A stretch of DNA of 64,000 bases from Verrucomicrobium sp. BvORR034 (GTDB lineage: Bacteria; Verrucomicrobiota; Verrucomicrobiia; Verrucomicrobiales; Verrucomicrobiaceae): contig NZ_BATQ01000142.1 of assembly GCF_000739635.1 (NCBI RefSeq), forward strand, positions 1 through 64,000, given 5' to 3'. The notes under the pieces are model-generated. The model saw only the letters and a program-made list of their open reading frames with translations, ran no database searches and was not told where the DNA came from. Position numbers and translations under genes: made by a program. This document shows, piece by piece, positions 24,364-33,190 of the stretch (the stretch's first letter is position 1; every line of letters begins with the position of its first letter).

Positions 24364-24978
24364 ATGGCCGGTGCTCTGAGCATGACAGTCCGAACCCCTT
24401 TGCTCATGACACGAAACCGGTCCCCCCATCCCACCCCATCGCGTGAAGCTGTTGCAGTCGAACGCCTTTTGTGCGCCGCCCGCAGCCCCCGTCGCCACAG
24501 GGAACGCCTGAACGTCCTCCGGCTGGCCCTTATGGGCGAGCGCAGTCTTACCCGGCTGGCCGAAGCTGGCACCATGTCCCGCGCAAGCGTGGCGGGCTGC
24601 CTGGCCGCATGGCGCAATGGCGGCTTTGCCAAGCTGCTGGACAGCACCGCAGTCTCCCGGCTACCTCAACACGTGGTGCTGGCTTTCCGAGAAGGCATCG
24701 AGCGCCATCAATGGCAAAACGTCACTGAAACCCGCAAATGGCTGCAGGAGCAGTTTGATGTCTCCATTCCGCTGCGCGCTCTGCGCTATTGGATGATCGT
24801 GGAGACAGCCGGCGCCAACTTCGTCGCCCCCGCAGCCATGGACAACGACCTCAATGCCGATGCCCCTACGCGACGCATCGTCCTCCCGGGTCAGCGCACC
24901 CTCACCACACCGCTGCCTGTCAGCCGTCGTGACCGTCTTGCAGCGACACTTCCCGTGACGATGCGGGCCCTGCTTTAG
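24364..24978 (+). CDS. orphan IS630-type helix-turn-helix protein
   Basis: 204 residues with two HTH regions and no DDE catalytic domain. Residues about 50-90 (LRLALMGERSLTRLAEAGTM, then SRASVAGCLAAWRNGG) form a homeodomain-like HTH of the type found at the N-terminus of IS630 transposases. Residues about 115-140 (NVTETRKWLQEQFDVSIPLRALRYWM) match the winged helix that follows it in those transposases. The C-terminal 60 residues are unique. It is intact, AT-rich upstream and closed by its own terminator, so it looks like a stand-alone DNA-binding protein rather than a recent IS fragment. Starts at 24382 or 24406 are also possible. Confidence 0.65.
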   Translation: MAGALSMTVRTPLLMTRNRSPHPTPSREAVAVERLLCAARSPRRHRERLNVLRLALMGERSLTRLAEAGTMSRASVAGCLAAWRNGGFAKLLDSTAVSRLPQHVVLAFREGIERHQWQNVTETRKWLQEQFDVSIPLRALRYWMIVETAGANFVAPAAMDNDLNADAPTRRIVLPGQRTLTTPLPVSRRDRLAATLPVTMRALL

Positions 24979-25013
24979 GCCTCGCGCAGCATTGCAAATC
25001 TAGAACGCCCCCC

Positions 25014-25047
25014 ATCCCGCATCCTTCACAAGGTGCGGGATTTTTTA
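25014..25047 (+). terminator. intrinsic terminator after the orphan HTH gene
   Basis: ATCCCGCA (25014-25021) pairs with TGCGGGAT (25034-25041) around a 12-nt loop; T41-T46 and following A/T residues form the tract. Confidence 0.8.
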
Positions 25048-25157
25048 TTTCATCGAACTGCTGCACCCGGCCTTGGGAGTCAGGTGCCGTCTCCTTCTCT
25101 CACCCCGCTCCTTGACTTGGACTCCCGCCCCTTCAGGATGAAAACACACGCATCCTC

Positions 25158-26492
25158 ATGGGCATTCACAATTTCATTGCATCAGCAGCTTCCACCTCCG
25201 CTGCGACGACACTTCCATCTCCGTGGATGGTTTTCCCTTTTGTGGTGCTGCTGCTCTGCATCGCGCTCATGCCCTTGTTCGCAGCCCGGTTCTGGGAACA
25301 CCACTACGCCAAAGTCGTCATCAGCCTTGGCCTGGTGACCACGGCCTACTACGTCTTTGGTCTCCAGCACGGCAGCGCCATGCTCCATTCGATGATGGAG
25401 TACCTCAGCTTCATGGCCCTCATCGGCTCCCTGTTTGTGATCTCCGGTGGCATCAACATCCGGGTGAAGGGCGAGGCTACGCCATGGGTCAACACCCTCT
25501 TCCTCCTGGTGGGAGGGGTGGTGGCCAATCTGGTGGGCACCACGGGAGCCTCCATGCTGCTAATCCGCCCCTGGATCCGGATGAACAAATACCGCATCAC
25601 GCAGCTTCACGTGGTGTTCTTTATTTTCATCGTCTCGAACGTGGGCGGTGCCCTCACCCCCATCGGCGATCCCCCGCTCTTCCTCGGCTTCCTCCGCGGG
25701 GTTCCTTTCTGGTGGGTGATTCAGCATGTCTGGCCTGCGTGGTTGCTGACCTTGGGTCTGCTACTGGCGCTGTTTTACATCCTGGATCGGCGGAACTATG
25801 GCCGGGCCCCCAAGGGCATCGCCACGGCAAACACTTCCCAGGAAACCTGGCAGTTTCGGGGCCTGCACAACGCCTTCTTCCTGCTGGTGGTGCTGGCGGC
25901 AGTGTTCTTTCCGCAAACCTGGAAGGTGGGCACGGACCATTTCTCGCTGAGCATCGGCTCCATCGTGATGATTGCCGCCGCCACAGCGTCCTATTTCACC
26001 ACATCCCGTCCAGTTCATGAGGCCAATGACTTCAGCTTTGGTCCAGTGAAAGAGGTAGGGTTCCTGTTCATCGGCATTTTCCTGACCATGGTGCCAGCGC
26101 TGGAGTTGCTCGGCTCAGGTCAGGGCATCCATCTCACCACTCCGCTGCAATACTATTTCACCAGCGGGTCGCTCTCGGCCTTTCTGGACAACGCCCCCAC
26201 CTACCTGACTTTCCTCGCTGCGGCCATGGGAAATGCCGGGCTGGATGTCGGGTCCGCTGACCACGTTCGAATGTTCCTCGCCTCTCACGCGCCATTTGTC
26301 GTCGCCGTGTCTCTCGGCTCAGTGTTCTTTGGTGCTGGCAGCTATATCGGCAATGGCCCCAACTTCATGGTGAAAGCGATTGCAGAAAAGGCCGGGGTGC
26401 ATACCCCCGGATTTCTGGGTTATCTGTTCCGCTTCTCACTGCCCATGCTCGTGCCAGTCCTGGCGGTGGTCGGGTGGTTGACGCTGAGATAG
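25158..26492 (+). CDS. sodium:proton antiporter-like membrane carrier (NhaD/CitMHS-type)
   Basis: 444 residues with about 11-12 predicted membrane helices. The conserved segments of ion-transporter superfamily carriers are visible: LVGTTGASMLLIRPWI and NVGGALTPIGDPPLFLGFLRG, both containing the Gly/Thr/Asn-rich re-entrant loops, and in the second half LDNAPTYLTFLAA and GAGSYIGNGPNFMVKAIAE. It probably exchanges Na+ for H+, though an organic-anion or arsenite role cannot be excluded from sequence. Monocistronic, downstream of a terminator. The start MGIHNFIASA is preceded by no clear Shine-Dalgarno site. Confidence 0.85.
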   Translation: MGIHNFIASAASTSAATTLPSPWMVFPFVVLLLCIALMPLFAARFWEHHYAKVVISLGLVTTAYYVFGLQHGSAMLHSMMEYLSFMALIGSLFVISGGINIRVKGEATPWVNTLFLLVGGVVANLVGTTGASMLLIRPWIRMNKYRITQLHVVFFIFIVSNVGGALTPIGDPPLFLGFLRGVPFWWVIQHVWPAWLLTLGLLLALFYILDRRNYGRAPKGIATANTSQETWQFRGLHNAFFLLVVLAAVFFPQTWKVGTDHFSLSIGSIVMIAAATASYFTTSRPVHEANDFSFGPVKEVGFLFIGIFLTMVPALELLGSGQGIHLTTPLQYYFTSGSLSAFLDNAPTYLTFLAAAMGNAGLDVGSADHVRMFLASHAPFVVAVSLGSVFFGAGSYIGNGPNFMVKAIAEKAGVHTPGFLGYLFRFSLPMLVPVLAVVGWLTLR

Positions 26493-27075
26493 GCAACCGG
26501 AAATCATGGGCAAGGCTTTTGGCCGACAGGCACAAACCCCTCATCCTTGAAGAACACCCTTCATTCAATCCATGATCAACTCGCCATCTGACCCTTGGTT
26601 GATCAGCCGGTAGAATCTCGAAGTAAGTTTGGTCAAACCAACGGCAAATTGAAGCGAGCGAGGTCTCGAATACTCCGCGCGCTTCAGCTTCCACCGAGTG
26701 AAGTCGCCCCCCCTTCGTTCCTTAGGCGAGGTTGGAGTTCCGCCCCGCATGCGGGACGGTCAGTACGCACCACGACTGCCCCATCGCCATCCTCCAGCAC
26801 CTCCAAATCTCGCGAAGCGTCTTGGAGTACGGTGGCTCGACTCCGTTCTCTAACCGTGATCACAGACGAATTGCGGCAATGGCAGCGTGAGCGGAGGAGA
26901 AGGCGGACGCAGCAGATGCAAGCGACGCTCCAGGACTCTGGCGTGCAGTCCGGTAATTCCAGCCATCATCAGAATCCAGGGAGAACTTGCGCCCCCCAAA
27001 CGCAAACTGGGACGACTTCACGTCGTCCCAGCAGTCAAAGTCTTTGGTCTTCTGTCTTCCAGTCTTTCGTCTTCC
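26493..27075. other. gene-free stretch with palindromes and degenerate repeats
   Basis: No credible gene: the frames here have no domain and run through repeats. Seen are CCCGCATGCGGG (26744-26755, as at 939-950), an eroded block near 26820-26860 (TTGGAGTACGGTGGCTCGAC), and a strong hairpin CTGGGACGAC-TTCAC-GTCGTCCCAG (27007-27031). The hairpin lies 45 bp past the stop of the minus-strand proton-channel operon and may end it, although no T run follows. Confidence 0.6.
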
Positions 27076-28221
27076 TTAGTCCGCCGTCATCTTCGGTGCA
27101 GCGATCTTCACCGTTCCAGGAGGCGGAGGCGGTTGCGGCTTGGGCGGGGTGAAGTTCACCTCGAACTCGGCCACATTCTTCTGGTAGAAGGGATTGCCGT
27201 AAAGCTCCCACACCACTGGCACGCCTTCGGTGTCAGCATAGTCACGAGCAGCAAGGAAGGCTTCCACCGAATCCTTGAACACATAGAACCACATCACGGT
27301 GTTGGGCTCGCTCTTAAATTTACGGACCGCACGCTGATACGTGGAAGCGGGATTCTTGAACTGCTCAATGCCTTCTCCCCCTTGCGGATTGGGGGTCAAA
27401 CGCATGGGCATGCGCGGCGCATTGGGAGCTTCCACCACCTCCATCTTCAGGTCGCGCACCGGGAGGCGCAGATTCACAAAGTGCTGCGCGATCTTTTTCT
27501 GGTCGAAGACAGTCTTCATCTTCGGCACATCCTTGCCGCGCACTTTCTCCATGACCGGATTGCCAAACGTGTCTTTCACCGGCACTTCACCAAAGACGAG
27601 ACTCTTCTGATTCTTCTCGATTTCCTGGACGACATACTTCATGAACTCGATGTCGTTCAAATAGTACACCTTGCCGCCAGTGACGATGAAGCGTTGCACT
27701 GTGGCATTTTCAGGAATCTCACGTGGATTAGGCAGCTTCACCACTGTCGCGGGTGGCGGCACGTACCGGGGCGTGGAATCAATCGCTTTCTTGAGCTTGT
27801 CCAGTTCGGCCAAGAGCTTGTCCACATCTTCCTTGCTGGTGTCGCGGACTTTCTTACGCTCCTCAAGTTGCTTACGAAGCTCATCCAAGTCCATGTGCTT
27901 GGGCGAATTCTTATCCATGGAAAGATCCATGGTCTTGAGCTCTTCAGTGGCCTTTTTAAGAGCCTGCTGAGTCTCCTTCATCTCTTCCTCGAGCTTCTTG
28001 GGATCTTCCTTGGGGGTATCCTTGACCACCACCTTCTTCAGCTCTTCCAGCTGTTCTTTGGTGACGGGCGGCAGATCGGAGAGCACCTTGCGCACGGCTT
28101 GGGCAAGGCTGATGCCGATCATCACCAGCACGATGATCAACACGCCCACCACGTTGGTCATGGTGTCCATGAGGGCGACGAAGGGCAATTCTTCGTCATG
28201 AGCTTCTCTGCGTTTGGCCAT
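27076..28221 (-). CDS. ExbD/MotB-like membrane stator protein with coiled coil (third gene of operon)
   Basis: 381 residues. A single N-terminal membrane helix (about 17-40) is preceded by ELPFVALMD, with Asp19 at the membrane entrance in the position of the proton-carrying Asp of ExbD/TolR/MotB. Residues about 50-160 are a charged coiled coil, then a Pro-rich linker and a mixed alpha/beta C-terminal region (VQRFIVTGGKVYYLND, then FVNLRLPVRDLKMEV) ending in a Pro-rich tail. It lacks a TonB-like or OmpA peptidoglycan-binding motif. Paralog in layout of 28257-29252, 35 bp upstream. Predicted to pair with the ExbB-like channel at 29318. Confidence 0.75.
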   Translation of the reverse strand: MAKRREAHDEELPFVALMDTMTNVVGVLIIVLVMIGISLAQAVRKVLSDLPPVTKEQLEELKKVVVKDTPKEDPKKLEEEMKETQQALKKATEELKTMDLSMDKNSPKHMDLDELRKQLEERKKVRDTSKEDVDKLLAELDKLKKAIDSTPRYVPPPATVVKLPNPREIPENATVQRFIVTGGKVYYLNDIEFMKYVVQEIEKNQKSLVFGEVPVKDTFGNPVMEKVRGKDVPKMKTVFDQKKIAQHFVNLRLPVRDLKMEVVEAPNAPRMPMRLTPNPQGGEGIEQFKNPASTYQRAVRKFKSEPNTVMWFYVFKDSVEAFLAARDYADTEGVPVVWELYGNPFYQKNVAEFEVNFTPPKPQPPPPPGTVKIAAPKMTAD

Positions 28222-28256
28222 GGCAGTAAGGGGCTGAGGCTTCGATCAGACGGGGC

Positions 28257-29252
28257 TTAAGGCTTGGGGGGCTGGGCTCCTGCGGCAGGAGCGGGAGCCG
28301 GTGCGGGTGCGGGTGCAGCAGCAGGCGCGGCGGCAGCTGCTGGCTTTGGTGCTGCAGCAGGAGCAGCACCAGCGGCGGGCATGAGCTTCGCCTCAGGTGG
28401 CGGAGGCAGGGTACCGAGGAAATCCTTGAACATTTGAAGGTCCACATCTCCACGCCCCGGCAGCAGCAGCTTGCCGATCTGGGTGACTTGATAGTTGTAG
28501 GTGGTCTGGGCCCAACCTGCGGCGTTGTTGAAAGCACCCGTGCCATCATCCCGCATGAGGAAGATGATCTTGGAGTTGGGCACATTCTTCACTTCCTTGA
28601 GGAAGTGGTTGTAGGCCGCGTCGGCTACGATCACTTCTGCCGCGGCACTGACCTGAGTGCGAGTCTTGGCATCCCAATAGATGATGATACGTCCACCGCC
28701 CGCCTCTACAAAGAAGACCTTGGTCCCCTTCGCCAGGCCGGAACCACCCGGCTGCACCATCACCGGCGGGGGTTTCTTGTCCGGCGGAATTTGGAGCTTC
28801 TTCAGCTCTTCCATGAGCGCGGCGATTTCCTTTTTCATCTCCGCCTGCGTCTTGGTAAGGCCTTCGATTTCGAGGAGCAGGTTGTCCAGTTCCTTCATCA
28901 GGTTCTGGCTCAGCTCCTCGTTCATCTTCTGAATGTCCGCTCCGGTGCTCAGCAGCTTGCGCAGCTTGGCTGAGCGTTCTTCTTTTTCCTGGAGCTCTTT
29001 CTTGAGCTTCTCCAGGGCGGCGAGTTTTTCCTTAATCAGCGTCTCTGTGCTGACGTCTTCCTTCTGCTTCTTCTGAAGCTCCACGAACTCCTTGGACATC
29101 GCCAGTTCTTCTGGCGTGCGTCCGTTGGTCTGCTGGGACTGGGCCACGCACAGCACCACAATGATGAGGATCAGCACCCCAATCAGGGAACACAGAATGT
29201 CCAGGAAGGGAATTAGGAGAAGCTCCTCAGTCTTGTGGCGGCGGCGGCTCAT
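28257..29252 (-). CDS. ExbD/MotB-like membrane stator protein with Pro-Ala tail (second gene of operon)
   Basis: 331 residues. The N-terminus TEELLLIPFLD places Asp18 at the start of the only membrane helix (about 18-40), the ExbD/MotB pattern. A long coiled coil follows (about 55-150), then an alpha/beta domain (KGTKVFFVEAGGGRIIIYWD, later NSKIIFLMRDDGTGAF) and a C-terminal tail made almost only of Ala and Pro that could span the cell wall. The layout resembles 27076-28221 but the sequences differ strongly, so the channel may use a hetero-pair. It lies 65 bp downstream of the ExbB-like gene. Confidence 0.75.
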   Translation of the reverse strand: MSRRRHKTEELLLIPFLDILCSLIGVLILIIVVLCVAQSQQTNGRTPEELAMSKEFVELQKKQKEDVSTETLIKEKLAALEKLKKELQEKEERSAKLRKLLSTGADIQKMNEELSQNLMKELDNLLLEIEGLTKTQAEMKKEIAALMEELKKLQIPPDKKPPPVMVQPGGSGLAKGTKVFFVEAGGGRIIIYWDAKTRTQVSAAAEVIVADAAYNHFLKEVKNVPNSKIIFLMRDDGTGAFNNAAGWAQTTYNYQVTQIGKLLLPGRGDVDLQMFKDFLGTLPPPPEAKLMPAAGAAPAAAPKPAAAAAPAAAPAPAPAPAPAAGAQPPKP

Positions 29253-29317
29253 GGATCAGCGGTCAGCGGCTCAGAATTGCAGGGGTGAAAGAGTCAGCAC
29301 AGGCACAGGGGAAGAAA

Positions 29318-30736
29318 TCAGTCGCGGCCGAACCAGCCCTTTTTCTTCACCTGCTGAACGAGAATTTGCTTTTCACCCAGCTCTTTGAGCACGGTGTTCA
29401 AGCCACGCACACCCGTCTCAAGCGCACCCATGTACTGGGTGACAACTTTGAGGGAATCTTTGAGGGACTCCTGCATCTCCGTGCGCATCTGGGTGGTGTT
29501 GTTGATGAATTCCTTGGTGACCACCTGCTGGAAGGCGTCAGAGCGTTTGTCCAGATTGCTGGCGTATTCGTTCATCCGCTTCGACAGCTCATTGAGGTCC
29601 ACAAGGAACTCCTTCTGAGCACCGGCCAGGCCGCGCATAACGGAGTCGGCAATTGCCGCCACATCGCCACCACCCGCGCCAGCACCATCGTTCAGGCGGG
29701 GCAGGAGCACTTCGTTGCAGAAGGCGTCGATCTCGTTGAGCATCTCGTCCTCGTTCTTGGCGAGCGCGTTCATGGGGAAGTTCAGGAACACGGCAAGCAC
29801 AAGGCCCAGCAGCGTCGCATCGAACGCCGTACCCAGACCGCTTGTCACCGCGCTGATGGATCCCACGATCGCGCTGACGTCATCCATGTTGGCAAAGCTC
29901 ATGCCACCGATGGCGTGAGAGAGACCGATAACCGTACCGATGAAACCCATGAGCGGAATGGCCCAAAGGAACGCCTTCAGCATGATGTAGCTGCCGCCGA
30001 TACGGGCACCGTCGATGCTCGACTGGCTGGACATCATGGAGCCGACATCCGGGGTGTTCTGACGAACTTCGAAGAGTTCCAGCGCCTTGCGAATGCGGTT
30101 CACCATCAGGCTGTCACGCAGACGGACAGGCATGTTGTAGAGGTGGTCGATGAAACTGCCGACGTTCTGGCCGTTGATTTCGCGGCCCAGTTCTGCTGGA
30201 AGCACATCCAGGAACAACGCTTCACGCTGGTGCTTCAACTTGCCGAGCTTGAGATAGAGAATCGCAGCCGCCCAGAAGAAGAACATCGTGTTGATGAAGC
30301 TGATCAGGAAGTGCTTGAAGAACACGTTCGCGATCGTCTCCATCGAGGAGTATTCCGCCACAGCCTTGGCTGCTGGTGCCTGGAAGGGGTACACGATGCC
30401 GAACCAGGCAATGGTCAACACAACGCCGATGGCAAAGCTCAGATACCCGTTGGGGTTCGTGGGATCGCTTTCCTTCCACCCAAGGCGCTCGGGTCTCTGA
30501 ACGAAGCTGTCCAAGCCCCCACCCACAGGCGGAGGGGGAGCGGCGTCAGGCAACGGTGCAGAGCTGCTGTAAGAAGGGGCGGCACCAGGAGAGGGCGCGT
30601 CTGCGGCAGGCGGCGTACCACCAATGTTTTCAGGAATCTGCAGCTTTGTATTGCAGCCGGGGCAGCGGACCACTTTGCCAGCCCATTCCGGCTCGGCCTT
30701 CAGACTCATGTCACATGATGGGCACTTGAACTTCAC
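29318..30736 (-). CDS. zinc-ribbon MotA/TolQ/ExbB proton-channel protein (first gene of operon)
   Basis: 472 residues, GTG start chosen because an ideal AGGAGGT Shine-Dalgarno (minus strand, 30742-30748) precedes it. Residues 1-30 form a zinc ribbon (Cys5, 8, 25, 28), then a Pro/Ala-rich linker to about 90. Helices lie near 98-118, 140-160, 255-278 and 290-315, and the third is the MotA/ExbB signature MGFIGTVIGLSHAIGG. The C-terminal 130 residues are a long helical cytoplasmic tail. Proton-driven motors of this family power outer-membrane transport, tolerance or motility; here the partners are two coiled-coil ExbD-like proteins. No TonB, OmpA or defence genes (such as Zorya zorC/zorD) are nearby. 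Confidence 0.85.
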   Translation of the reverse strand: MKFKCPSCDMSLKAEPEWAGKVVRCPGCNTKLQIPENIGGTPPAADAPSPGAAPSYSSSAPLPDAAPPPPVGGGLDSFVQRPERLGWKESDPTNPNGYLSFAIGVVLTIAWFGIVYPFQAPAAKAVAEYSSMETIANVFFKHFLISFINTMFFFWAAAILYLKLGKLKHQREALFLDVLPAELGREINGQNVGSFIDHLYNMPVRLRDSLMVNRIRKALELFEVRQNTPDVGSMMSSQSSIDGARIGGSYIMLKAFLWAIPLMGFIGTVIGLSHAIGGMSFANMDDVSAIVGSISAVTSGLGTAFDATLLGLVLAVFLNFPMNALAKNEDEMLNEIDAFCNEVLLPRLNDGAGAGGGDVAAIADSVMRGLAGAQKEFLVDLNELSKRMNEYASNLDKRSDAFQQVVTKEFINNTTQMRTEMQESLKDSLKVVTQYMGALETGVRGLNTVLKELGEKQILVQQVKKKGWFGRD

Positions 30737-30741
30737 GTTGG

Positions 30742-30802
30742 GGACCTCCTGGGATGAACAGTTAATTTCGAATGATACATTTATGACAGGTGCAGTGACA
30801 CG
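30742..30802 (-). promoter_or_regulatory. Shine-Dalgarno and possible promoter of the proton-channel operon
   Basis: Reading the minus strand, AGGAGGT (30742-30748) lies 5 nt ahead of the GTG at 30736, one of the few strong ribosome sites in the window. Upstream, TATCAT (30772-30777) is a -10-like box with GTGTCA (30797-30802) 19 bp further up; the promoter is weakly supported. The rest of 30803-31127 (325 bp) holds no gene; a CCAGAAC/GTTCTGG inverted repeat near 30857-30880 is the only structure seen. Confidence 0.45.
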
Positions 30803-31127
30803 TGCGTGACACCCACCAGCCGAACCTTAGCGCACCGTTTGTACCCTGTACATACCTCCCAGAACACGCATAAAAAGGCGTTCTGGCGGGGTACTAAATC
30901 TACCGGGCTTGGGGCTAAAGTCGTGCATGGAGAAAAACTCAGAGCTCCAAGGGCGGAGCGCGCGGGAGCTTGAAACAAGCAAGCACATCTTGCAAGCGCT
31001 TGATCCCATTAAATCACGAAAGCACCGATAGTAGTTTCCCGCGCATCAGAGCAGAAAACAGTCACACTGGCACCCAGAGTGATCACTCCCTGCCCATGTG
31101 ATTTGTGAAATCATGGTTCCTACGGTT

Positions 31128-32147
31128 TCAATCTACTTCTGGACGCGGATCCCGACCAAGCAATTCCCGTAGCGCGAGCTTGGGGGACTTATTTTGGTAA
31201 AGCACGGCATACACCTCATCCAGCAGCGGGGTGCGAACCTCCGCTGCGCGAGCAGCATGCCAGAGACTCTCAGTGTTCGGCACGCCCTCCGCCACCATGC
31301 GGGTGCTGGCGACGATCTCGGCCAGGGGCATGCCCTGCCCAAGCAACTTGCCGACCCGGTGGTTGCGACTGTGCTCTGAATAGCATGTCGCCACGAGATC
31401 CCCTACCCCGCTGAGTCCGTAAAAGGTCTCCACCTGCCCCCCTGAGGCCACGCCGAGACGCACCATCTCAGCCAGCCCACGTGTCACCAGCGCCGCAATG
31501 GCGTTATCACCCAGATTCAACCCCAGGGCGATGCCAGCCGCGATCGCGTACGCATTTTTCAAGGCACCCGCCCACTCCACGCCCGAGACATCCTCGCTGG
31601 TATAGCAGCGAAACCACGGTAGCGTGAAGCAGCTCTGGAGCGCCACCCCAGAGGCAGCATCAGCACAGGCCACCACGGCGGCCGAGGGCATCTTTCGGGA
31701 GACCTCCTCCGCATGATTTGGCCCGGAAAGCGCTGCGAGATGGTGCTGAGGAAAGTACTCCTCCAGGAGCTGTGACATGCGCCGCCCCGTGGCAAGCTCG
31801 ATCCCCTTCGTACAGGAGACCAGCACCTCATTGCCTGAGAGCACCTCAGCATCCCTCAGCGCCCCTGCGACAGTGCGCATGGCCTTGGACGGGGTGACAA
31901 ACAGCACAAGATCTGCCGGCTGCAGCCGATTGAGGTCGTGCGTGGCCTCCATCTCACCTTCGATGACCCGGCCGGGCAGATACCTTTCATTGCACCGGGT
32001 GGTGGCGATCTCCTGCATGAGAGATTCATCCCGCCCCCAGAACTGCACCCGCAGGCCACGTTGGGCCAGCATCGCCGCCAGGGCCGTGCCCCAGCTGCCC
32101 GCACCCATGACAATCGCACGTTCCATCTTCGCCGTTTCTGCACCCAT
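31128..32147 (-). CDS. gpsA: NAD(P)H-dependent glycerol-3-phosphate dehydrogenase
   Basis: 339 residues. The N-terminal nucleotide loop is MGAGSWGTALAAMLAQRG, followed by SCTKGIE, the SGPNHAEEVS active-site segment and the catalytic Lys in GALKNAYAIAAGI; the C-terminal half has NAIAALVTRGLAEM and LSGVGDLVATCYS. It makes sn-glycerol-3-phosphate from dihydroxyacetone phosphate for phospholipids. Start at 32147 or 32126. Directly downstream of plsY (2-bp gap), so the pair makes and acylates the same precursor. Confidence 0.95.
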   Translation of the reverse strand: MGAETAKMERAIVMGAGSWGTALAAMLAQRGLRVQFWGRDESLMQEIATTRCNERYLPGRVIEGEMEATHDLNRLQPADLVLFVTPSKAMRTVAGALRDAEVLSGNEVLVSCTKGIELATGRRMSQLLEEYFPQHHLAALSGPNHAEEVSRKMPSAAVVACADAASGVALQSCFTLPWFRCYTSEDVSGVEWAGALKNAYAIAAGIALGLNLGDNAIAALVTRGLAEMVRLGVASGGQVETFYGLSGVGDLVATCYSEHSRNHRVGKLLGQGMPLAEIVASTRMVAEGVPNTESLWHAARAAEVRTPLLDEVYAVLYQNKSPKLALRELLGRDPRPEVD

Positions 32148-32149
32148 GA

Positions 32150-32824
32150 CTACTGCTTTACGCCCCCTTTTTTGTCCTTGGACTTGCGATTGAACCGGCT
32201 CTCAGTCCCGGACATCATCCGCTTGATATTGGAACGGTGCCGCACCACCACGAGGATGCCCATCACCAACCCGAGGGCGAGCAGGATGTAGGCACCCACA
32301 TTGAGCCCGCCTCCAATGAGCATGATGACATACATGGAGATCGGCAGGCTGATGGCCGCCCCGATCGAGGCCAACGCCACATAGCGAGTGGTGAAGAAAA
32401 GAACGAGCCACACCACAAACGCCACCAGCAGCGCCCACGGGGCGAGCCCCAGAAACGCCCCTGCGGAGGTGGCCACGCCCTTGCCGCCCTTGAAGCCCAG
32501 CCAGAAGGTGAAACTGTGCCCGATGACCGAGGCCGCCGCACACAACACCGCCACCGTGGTGACCATGGTGCTGGAGGCCCCGAGGCTGCTCAACCAGGCT
32601 TGGGCGAAAAGTGTGGGCAACAAGCCTTTCAACATATCGAGGACGAAAACGGGGATGCCAGTCTTTTTGCCCAACACACGGATGACATTGGTCGCGCCAA
32701 TATTACCGCTCCCATGCTTGCGGATATCCACACCCTTCATCAACCCCGCCCAATAGCCAAACGGCAGCGAACCGCTCAAGTAAGCCAGAGCGATGGCAAT
32801 GATGGCGGCAACCCAGATGTTCAT
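32150..32824 (-). CDS. plsY: glycerol-3-phosphate acyltransferase PlsY
   Basis: 224 residues with about five membrane helices. PlsY signatures seen are SGSLPFGYWAGL (about residue 17), HGSGNIGATNVIRVLGKK, and GHSFTFWLGFKGGKGVATSAG, the family's Gly-rich phosphate and acyl-phosphate sites. It uses acyl-phosphate to acylate glycerol-3-phosphate at position 1 in the inner membrane, the first step of phospholipid synthesis. It is followed by gpsA, which supplies the acceptor, in an evident two-gene operon. Confidence 0.95.
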   Translation of the reverse strand: MNIWVAAIIAIALAYLSGSLPFGYWAGLMKGVDIRKHGSGNIGATNVIRVLGKKTGIPVFVLDMLKGLLPTLFAQAWLSSLGASSTMVTTVAVLCAAASVIGHSFTFWLGFKGGKGVATSAGAFLGLAPWALLVAFVVWLVLFFTTRYVALASIGAAISLPISMYVIMLIGGGLNVGAYILLALGLVMGILVVVRHRSNIKRMMSGTESRFNRKSKDKKGGVKQ

Positions 32825-33190
32825 GGCGTCTCTATCGCAGCGAGACCGCAGGCAGCAAGCTCAAAAAAGACTGAGTGGTGACGCAGGCTTCCAGCCTCTG
32901 GGTGGTACCGGCGTCCCGCCGGTACAGTTCAGTGCGGTGCTGTCGGCCGTAGTTCGACTGTCCCCGCCATCCAGTACGCCGAAGGGACGTGCGAACTGAG
33001 TCCATCGCGGTGACTGGGAAGAAGGGATCGCAGTCGTCCATCGCTCCGCTCACATGCGGGGCTGGAACCCCCGCCTCCTTTTGGTTTCCGGGCCGGCATT
33101 CAGTAAAAGGTGAGCGAGACATTCCTGTCCAGTTCAGTCACGCCACCTTTGGACATCAGGCCTTCACGTCTTCTGTCTCAGGCGAAGCCG
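32825..33190. repeat. gene-free stretch with TCC-loop hairpins
   Basis: Hairpins AGGC-TTCCA-GCCT (32885-32897), a perfect GTACCGGC-GTCCC-GCCGGTAC (32905-32925) and GCGGGG/CCCCGC (33056-33061/33069-33074, whose loop in the minus sense is GTTCCAG). They belong to the same family as those at 9358 and 1155. No gene seen. Confidence 0.6.

Noticed and set aside
26595-27152. 185-codon open frame in the 26.5-27 kb gap
   Set aside because: It runs through degenerate repeats and a hairpin into the opposite strand of a real gene; Ser/Arg-rich with no domain.
27076-30736. Zorya-type anti-phage system
   Set aside because: A MotA-like channel with ExbD-like partners is suggestive, but zorC and zorD (or a helicase partner) are absent, and neither partner has the OmpA-type peptidoglycan domain of ZorB.
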